NCBI GenBank assembly: GCA_018822665.1
Contig: JAHJJX010000008.1
Coordinates: forward strand, 1-64,000
DNA: 64,000 bases
Source of the DNA: a bacterium
GTDB taxonomy: Bacteria > Campylobacterota > Campylobacteria > Campylobacterales > Sulfurimonadaceae
Direction of reading: 5' to 3'
The position numbers and the translations under genes are program-made. This document shows, piece after piece, positions 46,608 to 54,924 of the stretch. Each line of letters opens with the position of its first letter. Within the stretch, counting starts at the first letter, position 1. The notes under the pieces are model-generated. The model was not told where the DNA came from. It saw only the letters and a list, made by a program, of their open reading frames with translations, and searched no databases.

Positions 46608-47078
46608 ATGTCATCAATAAAAGAAATTACTGAAAAATTTGAAGTAACAAGAGCAACTTTACATAACTGGAAAACGACAAAACCAAAATTGTATAATTAT
46701 TTGCTAAATTTTGATGAAAAATACGAAAAGTACAGAGAAGTAAACATCTTTTTAGACACTTACATAAAAACAGCGGACACGAAGATTTTTGATTTTAAAG
46801 AGATAGAGTATATTTTTGACTTGGAGTTACATCCAAAAACAGTGCCAGAGATACAAGACATCCAGCTTATTTACATCAACACAAGTGCAAAAACCGCCAA
46901 AGAAAACACAAAATTTACACTGGATATTTATAAGAAATTGGAGAGTTTAAACCTGATAGAAAAGTATATATTTTGCGATATTTTAAGTGTGCTGCCTCCA
47001 AAAGTAAAAGCCAAAAAAGAGGAAAAAAAAGAGTTGCTCACACACTATTTTAAAGAGTTTTTGATAAAAAAAATATAA
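46608..47078 (+). CDS. Putative helix-turn-helix regulator of the restriction-like operon
   Basis: 156 residues from the ATG at 46608 (a TTG one codon earlier is possible; GGAA lies eight bases upstream). The first 30 residues (IKEITEKFEVTRATLHNWK) form a helix-turn-helix that resembles transposase/MerR-type DNA-binding heads. The rest is charged, helical and unrecognised. Divergent from the methyltransferase gene, which suggests a controller-protein role like C proteins of restriction systems, by position only. Confidence 0.6.
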   Translation: MSSIKEITEKFEVTRATLHNWKTTKPKLYNYLLNFDEKYEKYREVNIFLDTYIKTADTKIFDFKEIEYIFDLELHPKTVPEIQDIQLIYINTSAKTAKENTKFTLDIYKKLESLNLIEKYIFCDILSVLPPKVKAKKEEKKELLTHYFKEFLIKKI

Positions 47079-47104
47079 CTGTGAAAGAAGGGCACAAACC
47101 TCCC

Positions 47105-47115
47105 TTCCACATGCC
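47105..47115 (-). repeat. 11-mer, exact intergenic copy between convergent genes
   Basis: Between the 3' ends of the regulator gene (47078) and the RND pump gene (47126). Confidence 0.8.
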
Positions 47116-47125
47116 GGCTTTTCTG

Positions 47126-50100
47126 CTACCCAATTTTATATTTGAACTTCACGTACATCTCATACAAAACAGGGATAACGAGCAAGCTTAAGACGGCAGA
47201 GCTTACCACGCCTCCTATCATCGGTGCGGCTATCCTCTGCATCACTTCGCTCCCCACTCCATCACTAAACATTATAGGCAAAAGTCCGGCGAGTATGGCA
47301 AAAAGGGTCATAAGTTTGGGTCTGACCCTTTGAACCGCACCCTCGTAAATCGCTTCTCTTAAATGCTTTTTATCAAAATCTTCTTTGTACTGTTCCTGAA
47401 AGTTTTCTATGCTCTCCTGTAAATAGATAACCATAATGATGGCGGTTTGTGCAGCAATGCCAAGCAGTGCCAAAAAACCTACGATAACCGCGACACTCAT
47501 GCTAAAATGCAGATACTCTGTATAGATAAGCCCTCCTAAAAAAGCAAAAGGAAGTGTAGAAAACACCATAAGAGTCACTACGATTTCTTTAAGTGCCATA
47601 TAAATTAAAATCAGTATGACAAGAAGCACGACCGGCACTATCCAAATAATTTTAGCCATTGCACTCTCCAGATATTCAGACTGTCCGGCCCATTCTATAT
47701 AGCTTCCCGTTGGCAATTTTAAATCTTCTAAGAGTTTATTTGCTTCAAGTTTATATGTTGTGGGGCTGACTCCCTCTTTTGGCGTGATATACACAAAAAT
47801 AACAGGAGATGCCATTTCGCTTTTTATAACCGAACTGCTTTGTCTGTAAGAAACATTTGCAAAAGTGCTCAAAGGAACATAACCCAAAGATGTTTGAATT
47901 TGGATATTTTTTATATCTTCTATGGATTGTCTCTGCTCTTGTTCAAGTCTCAGACTGATTGGATATCTCTCAATTCCCTTATAAAAAGTACCTACCTTCA
48001 TTCCCCCTATCGCCAAAGAGGTGTACTCCAAAAGTGTATTTTTTGTAAGATTATACCTCGCAAGCTCACTCTCATCTATATCTATATCCAGATAATATCC
48101 GGCACTTGCCTGATCGGCAAATACGCTTTGAGTGAGGTTAAGAGCACGAAGTTTTTGCTCTATGAGTTTTGCATATATTTCGAGATTTTTTACGTCTTTT
48201 GAATAGAGTTTTATCCCAAGAGGTGTTCGTATGCCGCTAAGAAGCATATCTATTCTTCCACGTATAGGATAGGTCCATGAATTCACCAAGCCCGGAATCT
48301 GAAGAGCTTTCTCCATCTCGGCCATCAGTTTTGTGTAGGTCATCCCCTCGCGCCACAGACTCTCATCTTTAAAAGTAATAATCGTTTCTATCATACTCAG
48401 CGGTGCGGGGTCTGTTGCACTTGTGGCACGTCCCCCTTTGCCAAATACTGTCTCAACTTCTGGAAAAGACGCAAGAATTTTATCTGTTTTTTGCGTGAGT
48501 TCTTTACTTAAATCTACACCGATTCCATAAGGGGTTACCGGCATATACATAAAAGTCTGCTCATTTAACATAGGCATAAATTCCCAGTTAAAATTTTTAT
48601 ATAAAGGGTAAATATAAATGAGTGATGATACTGTCAAAACCAAGATAAGATATTTTAATTTTAGAGAGTATTTTAAAACAGGGGTGTAAACCCAGATGAA
48701 AAACCTGTTGAGCAGATTTTTAGATTCCGGAACGATTTTTCCCTTGAGAAAATAAATCATCAAGACCGGAACCAGCGTAATGGAGAGAATCGCACCGACA
48801 CCCATTGCAAAAGTTTTTGTAAAAGCCAAGGGGGTAAAAAGCAAACCCTCTTGCCCCGAGAGAGCAAAGATAGGCAAAAAAGAAACAACCACCAAAACAA
48901 GTGCAAAGAAAATAGGGCGTCCCACTTTTTGTGAGGATTTTAAAATGACTTCTACCCTCTCTTTGTTGGAGACACTTCCTTGTTTGGTGTCCAATTTATG
49001 CAGTTCTTTATGCGCATTCTCAATCATCACTATGGAAGCGTCTATCATCGCGCCTATGGCTATGGCGATACCTCCCAAACTCATAATGTTTGAACCGATT
49101 CCAAATAATTTCATAAGCAAAAAAGTCAAACCGATTGTCAATGGCAAAACGATAAGCACGATAAGCGAAGAGCGAAAATGAAATAAAAATATACCGATTA
49201 CAAAAATAACTATCAGACTCTCTTTAAAAAGAGTGTGTTCGAGATTATCGACAGCTTTTTTGATGAGGCTTGAACGGTCGTACGTCGTGATGACCTCCAC
49301 CCCTTCCATTTTAAGCTCATCCATTTTTTGTTTTATTTTTTCTATGCTTTTATAAACATCCGCACCGTATTGCAGCATCACGATTCCGCCGACAACCTCA
49401 CCTTGCCCGTTAAGTTCGGCTATGCCTCTCCTCATAGAGGTGCTGACTTCAACTCTGGCAATATCACCTAAAGTGACGCCAACTCCTCCGTCCGTCTTTA
49501 CAACCAGATTTCTGATATCATCCAAATCTTTAACATAACCTTGGGCAGAAACCATCCACTCATAACCGTTTTGAAGAACTATTCTTCCGCCCGTGTCATT
49601 GTTGTTTGCTTTAATTACCTTAGCTATATCTGCTATGTTTAAATTGTATTGTATAAGGGAATCGTTATTGACTACAACCTGATAATCAGGAATAAAACCT
49701 CCCACGGAAGCTACTTCACTTACCCCATCCACGCCCAAAAGAGCAAACTTGTAGTAGTAGTCCTGAATGGTTCGAAGCTCTGCCAAATTTTTTGTTTTAG
49801 AAGTTAAAGCATACTCATACACCCATGCAACACCCGAAGCGTCCGGCCCAAGAGAAACACTCATAGAATCAGGCAAGTCCGAACTTATGGTGGAAAGTTG
49901 CTCAAGTACCCTGCTTCTTGCCCAATAAAGGTCTGTTCCCTCTTTAAATATAATATAAACGAGCCCATTGCCATAGGTAGAAAAACCGCGAACAGTTTCA
50001 ATGGAAGAGATAGACAAAAATTTTGATACTAAAGGGTATGTCCCCTGTTCTTCAACTATCTCAGGGCTTTGCCCTGCCCACTCTATCTGAACAATCACCT

Positions 50101-50236
50101 GCGGAGGCGATAAATCAGGAAGCGCATCTATGGGTGTATTTTTTATAGCATAAAGAGAAGCAAATATAAAAAAAAGTGTAAGAGTGAGTACCAAAAATTT
50201 ATTTTTCATACTCACTTCGATTAATTTTTCAATCAT
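47126..50236 (-). CDS. CusA/CzcA-type heavy-metal RND efflux pump
   Basis: 1036 residues with the RND plan of twelve membrane helices and two large periplasmic loops. N-terminal TPIDALPDLSPPQV is the heavy-metal-efflux subfamily signature; GDGVG-like membrane residues and the GGIAIAIGAMIDASIVMIEN helix with acidic residues for proton relay are present. It exports Cu(I)/Ag or Zn/Co/Cd; the Met-rich accessory protein in the same operon favours copper or silver. Last gene of a five-gene set. Confidence 0.95.
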   Translation of the reverse strand: MIEKLIEVSMKNKFLVLTLTLFFIFASLYAIKNTPIDALPDLSPPQVIVQIEWAGQSPEIVEEQGTYPLVSKFLSISSIETVRGFSTYGNGLVYIIFKEGTDLYWARSRVLEQLSTISSDLPDSMSVSLGPDASGVAWVYEYALTSKTKNLAELRTIQDYYYKFALLGVDGVSEVASVGGFIPDYQVVVNNDSLIQYNLNIADIAKVIKANNNDTGGRIVLQNGYEWMVSAQGYVKDLDDIRNLVVKTDGGVGVTLGDIARVEVSTSMRRGIAELNGQGEVVGGIVMLQYGADVYKSIEKIKQKMDELKMEGVEVITTYDRSSLIKKAVDNLEHTLFKESLIVIFVIGIFLFHFRSSLIVLIVLPLTIGLTFLLMKLFGIGSNIMSLGGIAIAIGAMIDASIVMIENAHKELHKLDTKQGSVSNKERVEVILKSSQKVGRPIFFALVLVVVSFLPIFALSGQEGLLFTPLAFTKTFAMGVGAILSITLVPVLMIYFLKGKIVPESKNLLNRFFIWVYTPVLKYSLKLKYLILVLTVSSLIYIYPLYKNFNWEFMPMLNEQTFMYMPVTPYGIGVDLSKELTQKTDKILASFPEVETVFGKGGRATSATDPAPLSMIETIITFKDESLWREGMTYTKLMAEMEKALQIPGLVNSWTYPIRGRIDMLLSGIRTPLGIKLYSKDVKNLEIYAKLIEQKLRALNLTQSVFADQASAGYYLDIDIDESELARYNLTKNTLLEYTSLAIGGMKVGTFYKGIERYPISLRLEQEQRQSIEDIKNIQIQTSLGYVPLSTFANVSYRQSSSVIKSEMASPVIFVYITPKEGVSPTTYKLEANKLLEDLKLPTGSYIEWAGQSEYLESAMAKIIWIVPVVLLVILILIYMALKEIVVTLMVFSTLPFAFLGGLIYTEYLHFSMSVAVIVGFLALLGIAAQTAIIMVIYLQESIENFQEQYKEDFDKKHLREAIYEGAVQRVRPKLMTLFAILAGLLPIMFSDGVGSEVMQRIAAPMIGGVVSSAVLSLLVIPVLYEMYVKFKYKIG

Positions 50237-50248
50237 CTCACACCTCTT

Positions 50249-51244
50249 CTAGTATAAACTGTTTATCTGAGCATCGGAGTCCATCATAAACATTGCATGA
50301 CTGACAACCGCATCACCCTCAACTAAACCATCTTCGATTATGTATGTATTTGCATCTAAAACTTTTACAGAAACTTCTCTAGGCTCATATTCTCCCTCAT
50401 ATTCTCCGGCAACAAAAGCATAAAAAGCCTTATTTTTTCTAATAACAGAGTTCGCAGGAAGCGTTAAATATTCCTCTTTTTTACCGCTTGCTTCTACGCT
50501 GACATACATTCCGGCTTGAAGAGCGTTGTTTTTATTTTGTGCATGCAGTCTAAGTGTTAAAGTGGATTCTTTTGCATTAAGGTTTGGATATAAAATCCCT
50601 TTTTTTGCATAAAAAACTTTCTCTATCCCGATAGCTTTAACTTTAAAACTCTCAAGGGCCTCCAAGTTTTTCAGCTCTTTTTGATGAAGCCTGACTTCAA
50701 TCCAGACAGTATCAAGGTTGACAATTTCAAACAGCTTCTGCTTTGGATTAAACGCATCAAGATTTGAGATACTTTTTGCAAATATGTATCCATCGGCAGG
50801 TGCATAAATATTTGTACTTCTTGAAACTTGCAAACTCTTTTCTATCGCTTGTATCTCACTTTCATCTATATTTAAAAGAAGGAGTTTATCTCTGGAACTC
50901 TTTAACATTTCACTGTTTTTTCTTAGTGCATCATACTTCAAAGTCGCTAGATATTCCTCTTTTGCACTTAAAACTTCGGGAGAATATACCTTCACCAGAA
51001 GCTCCCCTTTTTTCACTTTTTTGTAAATAGTATCTGCATACAATACCTCAACATAGCCGCCAAAACGGGGAACTACATTGTATCTTTGGCTTTCATCCGC
51101 TTTGACATATCCGTAGTTTTTTTGAACCTTTGATGTTGTCATTTTCTTAACTTGGACGGTTTGAACACTAAAAAGCTGCTCCACACTTACTTTCTTATCC
51201 TCTGCCATAAGTAATAATGAAAATAACAGTATTAGATATTTCAT
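50249..51244 (-). CDS. RND periplasmic adaptor subunit (CusB/CzcB-like)
   Basis: 331 residues: signal peptide (about 1-15), then a coiled-coil hairpin flanked by lipoyl halves (YSPEVLSAKEEYLATL; NIYAPADGYIF), and beta-barrel/membrane-proximal domains (LPANSVIRKN). Joins the inner-membrane pump to the TolC-like channel. Its start overlaps the TolC gene stop by four bases and it is 12 bases before the pump gene. Confidence 0.93.
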   Translation of the reverse strand: MKYLILLFSLLLMAEDKKVSVEQLFSVQTVQVKKMTTSKVQKNYGYVKADESQRYNVVPRFGGYVEVLYADTIYKKVKKGELLVKVYSPEVLSAKEEYLATLKYDALRKNSEMLKSSRDKLLLLNIDESEIQAIEKSLQVSRSTNIYAPADGYIFAKSISNLDAFNPKQKLFEIVNLDTVWIEVRLHQKELKNLEALESFKVKAIGIEKVFYAKKGILYPNLNAKESTLTLRLHAQNKNNALQAGMYVSVEASGKKEEYLTLPANSVIRKNKAFYAFVAGEYEGEYEPREVSVKVLDANTYIIEDGLVEGDAVVSHAMFMMDSDAQINSLY

Positions 51245-52449
51245 TGTATCTCTCCTTTGAGTGCTTCTATATTTGCCTCTGCTCTTTTATAAGCGGCCTG
51301 TGCCGCAAATTTCTGTTCATCAAGGCTTAATTTTTTCTCCAAAAGCTTCGTATAGGAAAGAAGATTTTTTCCATTTTTCAGCATACTCTCGGCAACTTCT
51401 ATCATGTGCTCAAGCTCTACGATGCTCCTTTGTGAAATAATCAGATAAACTTCATAATTGCTTAAAAGTTCTGCATGCGCCTCGCCTAAATTCACTTTTA
51501 ATTTTTCATACACGTCAGTTTTGTTTAACTCTGCTTCCAAAACCTCTTTTCTAGCCTTTTGCACATTTAAATCTTCACTGCCATAAAGAGGCAGAGCCGC
51601 TCCGACACTTACGCTTATATAATCCTCAAAGGCTTCACGATAAAAATATCCCACACTTATAAAGGGATCAATGTTAGAGTCCAACTCTTTTACTTTCACA
51701 AGAGAGTTTTTTTCTTGTACTTGCTTGAATTGCTTTGCATACGATTTGTTATTTAGTAAATCTTTAGCATACGTGTCTAAACTTTTGGGTTGCATCACAT
51801 CTGCGTCCACCTGAACCGACTTTATCTCTTTGGCACCAAGATATGAAAGTTTTGCATAGAGAGATTTTAAAGCACTGTTCATGCGGCTGTATTTTATATT
51901 CAGCTCCAAAAGCGAAAGCTGCATCGAAGCTATTTCCACATGCCATGATTCTCCGCTGCTGCCATAGGCATTGCTCAGCTCAATATTGCTCTTGGCAAGC
52001 TTTATGTATTCGTCTATAATAAGAAGTTTTTGTTCAAGTTCCCAAATCGTATATGCAGTTATTTTTATCTCTTTGACCAAAGCAACTTTTGCCTCTTGCA
52101 ATGAGCTAAAAACGATATCTTTTTGGGCATTGACAAGAGAAGCGTTTGCTGCTCTTTTTCCAAAATAGGGAATTTTTTGTTTAATGTTGAGAGACGTGTA
52201 CTGCATCGGTTCTATGGAGCGATTGAGCGGCTCTTTGAATTGTATATCGCCGATGCTCAGCGAAAGTTCCGGATTTTGAAAGTTTTGACTCAGTTCTAGA
52301 GCATCATTAAAAGAGCTAATTTTCTGTTCAATAGAACGAAGTGAATTATGGGATTCTAGAGAATGGGAGATAATCTCATTCAGATTTTGCGCCTGCACTA
52401 TGACTGCAAGTGCAAAACACACAGAGATAATGCGAAGCATAACAATCAC
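51241..52449 (-). CDS. TolC-family outer membrane efflux protein
   Basis: 402 residues with a signal peptide (about 1-20, ending VQAQ) and long alternating helices of the outer membrane efflux protein family. Provides the exit duct for the metal pump. Four bases after the FixH-like gene. An exact 11-mer at 51934-51944. Confidence 0.9.
   Translation of the reverse strand: MIVMLRIISVCFALAVIVQAQNLNEIISHSLESHNSLRSIEQKISSFNDALELSQNFQNPELSLSIGDIQFKEPLNRSIEPMQYTSLNIKQKIPYFGKRAANASLVNAQKDIVFSSLQEAKVALVKEIKITAYTIWELEQKLLIIDEYIKLAKSNIELSNAYGSSGESWHVEIASMQLSLLELNIKYSRMNSALKSLYAKLSYLGAKEIKSVQVDADVMQPKSLDTYAKDLLNNKSYAKQFKQVQEKNSLVKVKELDSNIDPFISVGYFYREAFEDYISVSVGAALPLYGSEDLNVQKARKEVLEAELNKTDVYEKLKVNLGEAHAELLSNYEVYLIISQRSIVELEHMIEVAESMLKNGKNLLSYTKLLEKKLSLDEQKFAAQAAYKRAEANIEALKGEIQ
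51934..51944 (-). repeat. 11-mer, exact copy in the TolC-family gene
   Basis: Reads as Trp-His-Val-Glu on the gene strand. Confidence 0.8.
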
Positions 52450-52452
52450 CTC

Positions 52453-52836
52453 TTAAAGATTTATAGAAGTTTTCACTCTATATTTCTTGCCGTCTTTTGG
52501 TGTCACAAAGATATGTATCTGCCATGTTCCGCCCATTGAAAAATTTACAACCGACTCGTATTTGCCGTTGCCCAATTCTGTTGCCGCTTCTTTGTTTTCC
52601 ATATAAGGCATTCCAGGCATTGCCGGCATAAAAGCTTTGACCGTGACGGTGTCGCCCGTTGTTGCTTTTGCATCTTGTTTTATTTCAAAAACAATAGTGT
52701 TGTTGCCGACAACCAAAGGTTTTTCGGCACTCAGTTTTACAACTGCTGATTTACTTTTAGCTTCTTGCTCAAAAGCTGCCGCATTTAAACCCGTTAACGC
52801 GAAGCTCAATCCTAATAGTATGGACAGTAATTTCAT
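52453..52836 (-). CDS. FixH/YtkA-like periplasmic accessory protein
   Basis: 127 residues: signal peptide (about 1-20), one immunoglobulin-like YtkA/FixH domain with a methionine-rich loop MPAMPGMPYM, a likely soft-metal (copper/silver) contact, and the strand GGTWQIHIFV. First gene of the RND operon, placed like CusF in the E. coli system but not homologous to it. Its ribosome-binding site lies in a perfect hairpin (52842-52866). Confidence 0.8.
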   Translation of the reverse strand: MKLLSILLGLSFALTGLNAAAFEQEAKSKSAVVKLSAEKPLVVGNNTIVFEIKQDAKATTGDTVTVKAFMPAMPGMPYMENKEAATELGNGKYESVVNFSMGGTWQIHIFVTPKDGKKYRVKTSINL

Positions 52837-52841
52837 AATAA

Positions 52842-52866
52842 ACTCCTAAACTCTTAATTTAGGAGT
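52842..52866 (-). promoter_or_regulatory. Hairpin that sequesters the ribosome-binding site of the metal-efflux operon
   Basis: ACTCCTAAA and TTTAGGAGT form a perfect nine-base inverted repeat around seven bases. On the minus strand the 3' arm contains the AGGAG ribosome-binding sequence, which ends just before TTATTATG, the operon start. Folded RNA would hide the site. It might equally be a protein-binding operator, as it is a symmetric site close to the start. Confidence 0.6.
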
Positions 52867-52903
52867 ATTGTATCTGCGGAGTGTGTAGTGTTTGTGTAAA
52901 AAG

Positions 52904-53197
52904 TTATTTCTTTTTTTCTGCTTCATTAAAACTTTTTTTAATACGCAGCATTTCATAGACCGAAATTTCAGGCATAGATTCTTCTATCAGTTTGTCTGTT
53001 TCAAGATATTTGCCTTTTATCTCCTGAATATCTTCATACCCTTTAGGTTTGATTTCACTCAGAGCTATATTTATGGATCCGGCCCAAAGAATAGCAAGCA
53101 TAGTCCAGACAATCTTTTTAGAATTGACATACACACCGATAAAATGAAAACCCAAACTCAAAATAAGAGCAATTATTAGCACTATAGTCAAACTCAT
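52904..53197 (-). CDS. Small membrane protein of the cytochrome operon
   Basis: 97 residues with two hydrophobic segments (about 3-22 and 28-48) and a charged C-terminal helix ending KSFNEAEKKK. Not recognised. Its ATG overlaps the stop codon of the 53-codon gene upstream (ATGA), so it belongs to the operon that begins with the tandem-AsnC gene. Confidence 0.7.
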   Translation of the reverse strand: MSLTIVLIIALILSLGFHFIGVYVNSKKIVWTMLAILWAGSINIALSEIKPKGYEDIQEIKGKYLETDKLIEESMPEISVYEMLRIKKSFNEAEKKK

Positions 53198-53355
53198 TGG
53201 TTAATCCTTTGTCCTCTTGGTTCCATGTTGATTCCGCTGTCTTTAAACATTTTATCTCCAAAACTTTTAACACCCAAGGTACCAATCAGCATCAAGACAA
53301 TAACAATCAACAAAAAAAAGAATGCCATCATATACCGTTTTAATACAGCTAACAT
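53194..53355 (-). CDS. 53-residue single-pass membrane protein
   Basis: Short frame with an ATG at 53355, 11 bases after the multihaem cytochrome gene, and a stop overlapping the next start (ATGA). One strong membrane helix (about 8-28, FFFLLIVIVLMLIG), then a short polar tail. The tight spacing and overlap on both sides make translation very likely. No family recognised; possibly an assembly or anchoring subunit for the cytochrome. Confidence 0.7.
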   Translation of the reverse strand: MLAVLKRYMMAFFFLLIVIVLMLIGTLGVKSFGDKMFKDSGINMEPRGQRINQ

Positions 53356-53365
53356 TTTAAACCTC

Positions 53366-54532
53366 TTACTTAATCATAAAACTTTCTTTTTTAAAGAGAG
53401 TAAATTTTGTTAAATCATTATACTGCTCTAAGCCTAACATTTTAACAGCCTTGGGATTCACACTGTAATGACCAAGTCTCACCTCAACAACATCACCGCT
53501 GTGTAATTTTTCGCTAAATTTTATTTTTCTAGTTTCATTTGCTTTTATATGACTATCTTCAAGAACAGTATCGGCCAACCATGGCATAGTCGGTTTGCCA
53601 TCTTTGCCGATAATGCGCATAAATTTAACCGGAGCCAATGACATTGCTTTTTTATTTCTTATAATGTTCACTTGGAGTTCACCTACTCTCAACGGATGAA
53701 GCAGCAACTGGTGGTTTGCTCCATTCTTGATATTTATTTCAAAACCTTCTGCATTTTTATGAAGAGATAATTTTACATACTGTGCAAGCATTTGTGGTTT
53801 GTGTCCACTTCCGGCAAATCCATGATAACGGTGCGTTTGTGAATCAACTGCCGTTGTAAAACTTCCTTGAACCAATGGCATGTGGCAGCTTATACAATTC
53901 TCTTTATCTGTATTTTTACTTTCTATATCCATTTTACATATATCAAAATCATGCTTATTTTGTTTATGAGAGTGACACCCGATACACATATTTGCGTTAT
54001 AAAAAATTTTATTGCTAAAGTCTATATCATGAAACGGGGAACCGCTTTTCTTGGTCAGCAAACCTAAATAACTGCTCTCAATTTTATACTGAAGGTTACT
54101 GTTACCTTTTTCTTCATCTCTGGCTGAAAAAAGTGTTTTTTCTTTAGTTGTAAGAATATTTGTATTACTTTTTGCATGTTCTTGAACATCTTGAATACTA
54201 TGGCAGTAAATACAGGTAATCGCTTCTGTTGTTTGTATTTTATTGTCTTGCGGCAAAGCAGATTCTCCGGACTCCAAAGCATCCAACAATTTTTTATCGG
54301 TTGGGGTATGGCACTTTGCACATGTATATTTTTCTTCCTTGCTTAAAGGGTGTTTATCCCATACCGCCCTATGGATTGGGTCATTAAATATTGAAGCATT
54401 TCGATGCGATGAGCTTGTAAACTCATCATAGATTATAGGATGACAGGTCTTGCATGTTTGAGAAGATTCAAAAGTAGCGGCGGCAAAAAGATGAAGCATA
54501 CTTATGAATATTGCCAAAAATACTTTTTTCAT
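53366..54532 (-). CDS. Periplasmic penta-haem cytochrome c
   Basis: 388 residues: signal peptide (about 1-19), five CXXCH haem sites at 27, 71, 107, 183 and 213, and a C-terminal beta domain (about 240-388). It shares the plan of the larger membrane-bound cytochrome at 34250-36079, including a histidine-rich FAGSGHKP block after the last haem. No catalytic module is recognised; an electron carrier or a small multihaem reductase are possible. Its start overlaps the upstream membrane gene by four bases. Confidence 0.85.
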   Translation of the reverse strand: MKKVFLAIFISMLHLFAAATFESSQTCKTCHPIIYDEFTSSSHRNASIFNDPIHRAVWDKHPLSKEEKYTCAKCHTPTDKKLLDALESGESALPQDNKIQTTEAITCIYCHSIQDVQEHAKSNTNILTTKEKTLFSARDEEKGNSNLQYKIESSYLGLLTKKSGSPFHDIDFSNKIFYNANMCIGCHSHKQNKHDFDICKMDIESKNTDKENCISCHMPLVQGSFTTAVDSQTHRYHGFAGSGHKPQMLAQYVKLSLHKNAEGFEINIKNGANHQLLLHPLRVGELQVNIIRNKKAMSLAPVKFMRIIGKDGKPTMPWLADTVLEDSHIKANETRKIKFSEKLHSGDVVEVRLGHYSVNPKAVKMLGLEQYNDLTKFTLFKKESFMIK

Positions 54533-54912
54533 TCTGGAGCTTCTCCCGTGTATTCAACACATCTTGAAGTGTGAAAATCTCTCACCACATTATCAGACTT
54601 AAACAAATCTCCAACCAAGCTCCATTCAAGTTTTTTTGAAATCAAAACAGACCTAGAAATAGTACGCTGCATCTTATTTTCGCAAATAATGGTGCCGCCT
54701 TCATTAAAAATCTCTTTTACACCGTCCATGCGTTTGGTTGTTATAAAATAATGCGCCGAAATCATAACAGCCAATATACTACCTACACCTATCATACCGC
54801 GTTTAAAAGCAACTTTAGGCACAAAATCCCTTGTTGTAACAACCGCTGTCACACTCAAAATAAAAATCCCAATTACGATGTAAACTATCTCTAATTCAAA
54901 AAAAAGTTCCAT
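54529..54912 (-). CDS. Small membrane protein in the cytochrome operon
   Basis: 127 residues, two membrane segments (about 7-25 and 39-58), then a soluble part with cysteines at about 76 and 118. Not recognised. Lies 12 bases after the tandem-AsnC gene and overlaps the cytochrome start. Confidence 0.7.
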   Translation of the reverse strand: MELFFELEIVYIVIGIFILSVTAVVTTRDFVPKVAFKRGMIGVGSILAVMISAHYFITTKRMDGVKEIFNEGGTIICENKMQRTISRSVLISKKLEWSLVGDLFKSDNVVRDFHTSRCVEYTGEAPE

Positions 54913-54924
54913 ATCATTCCTTCT

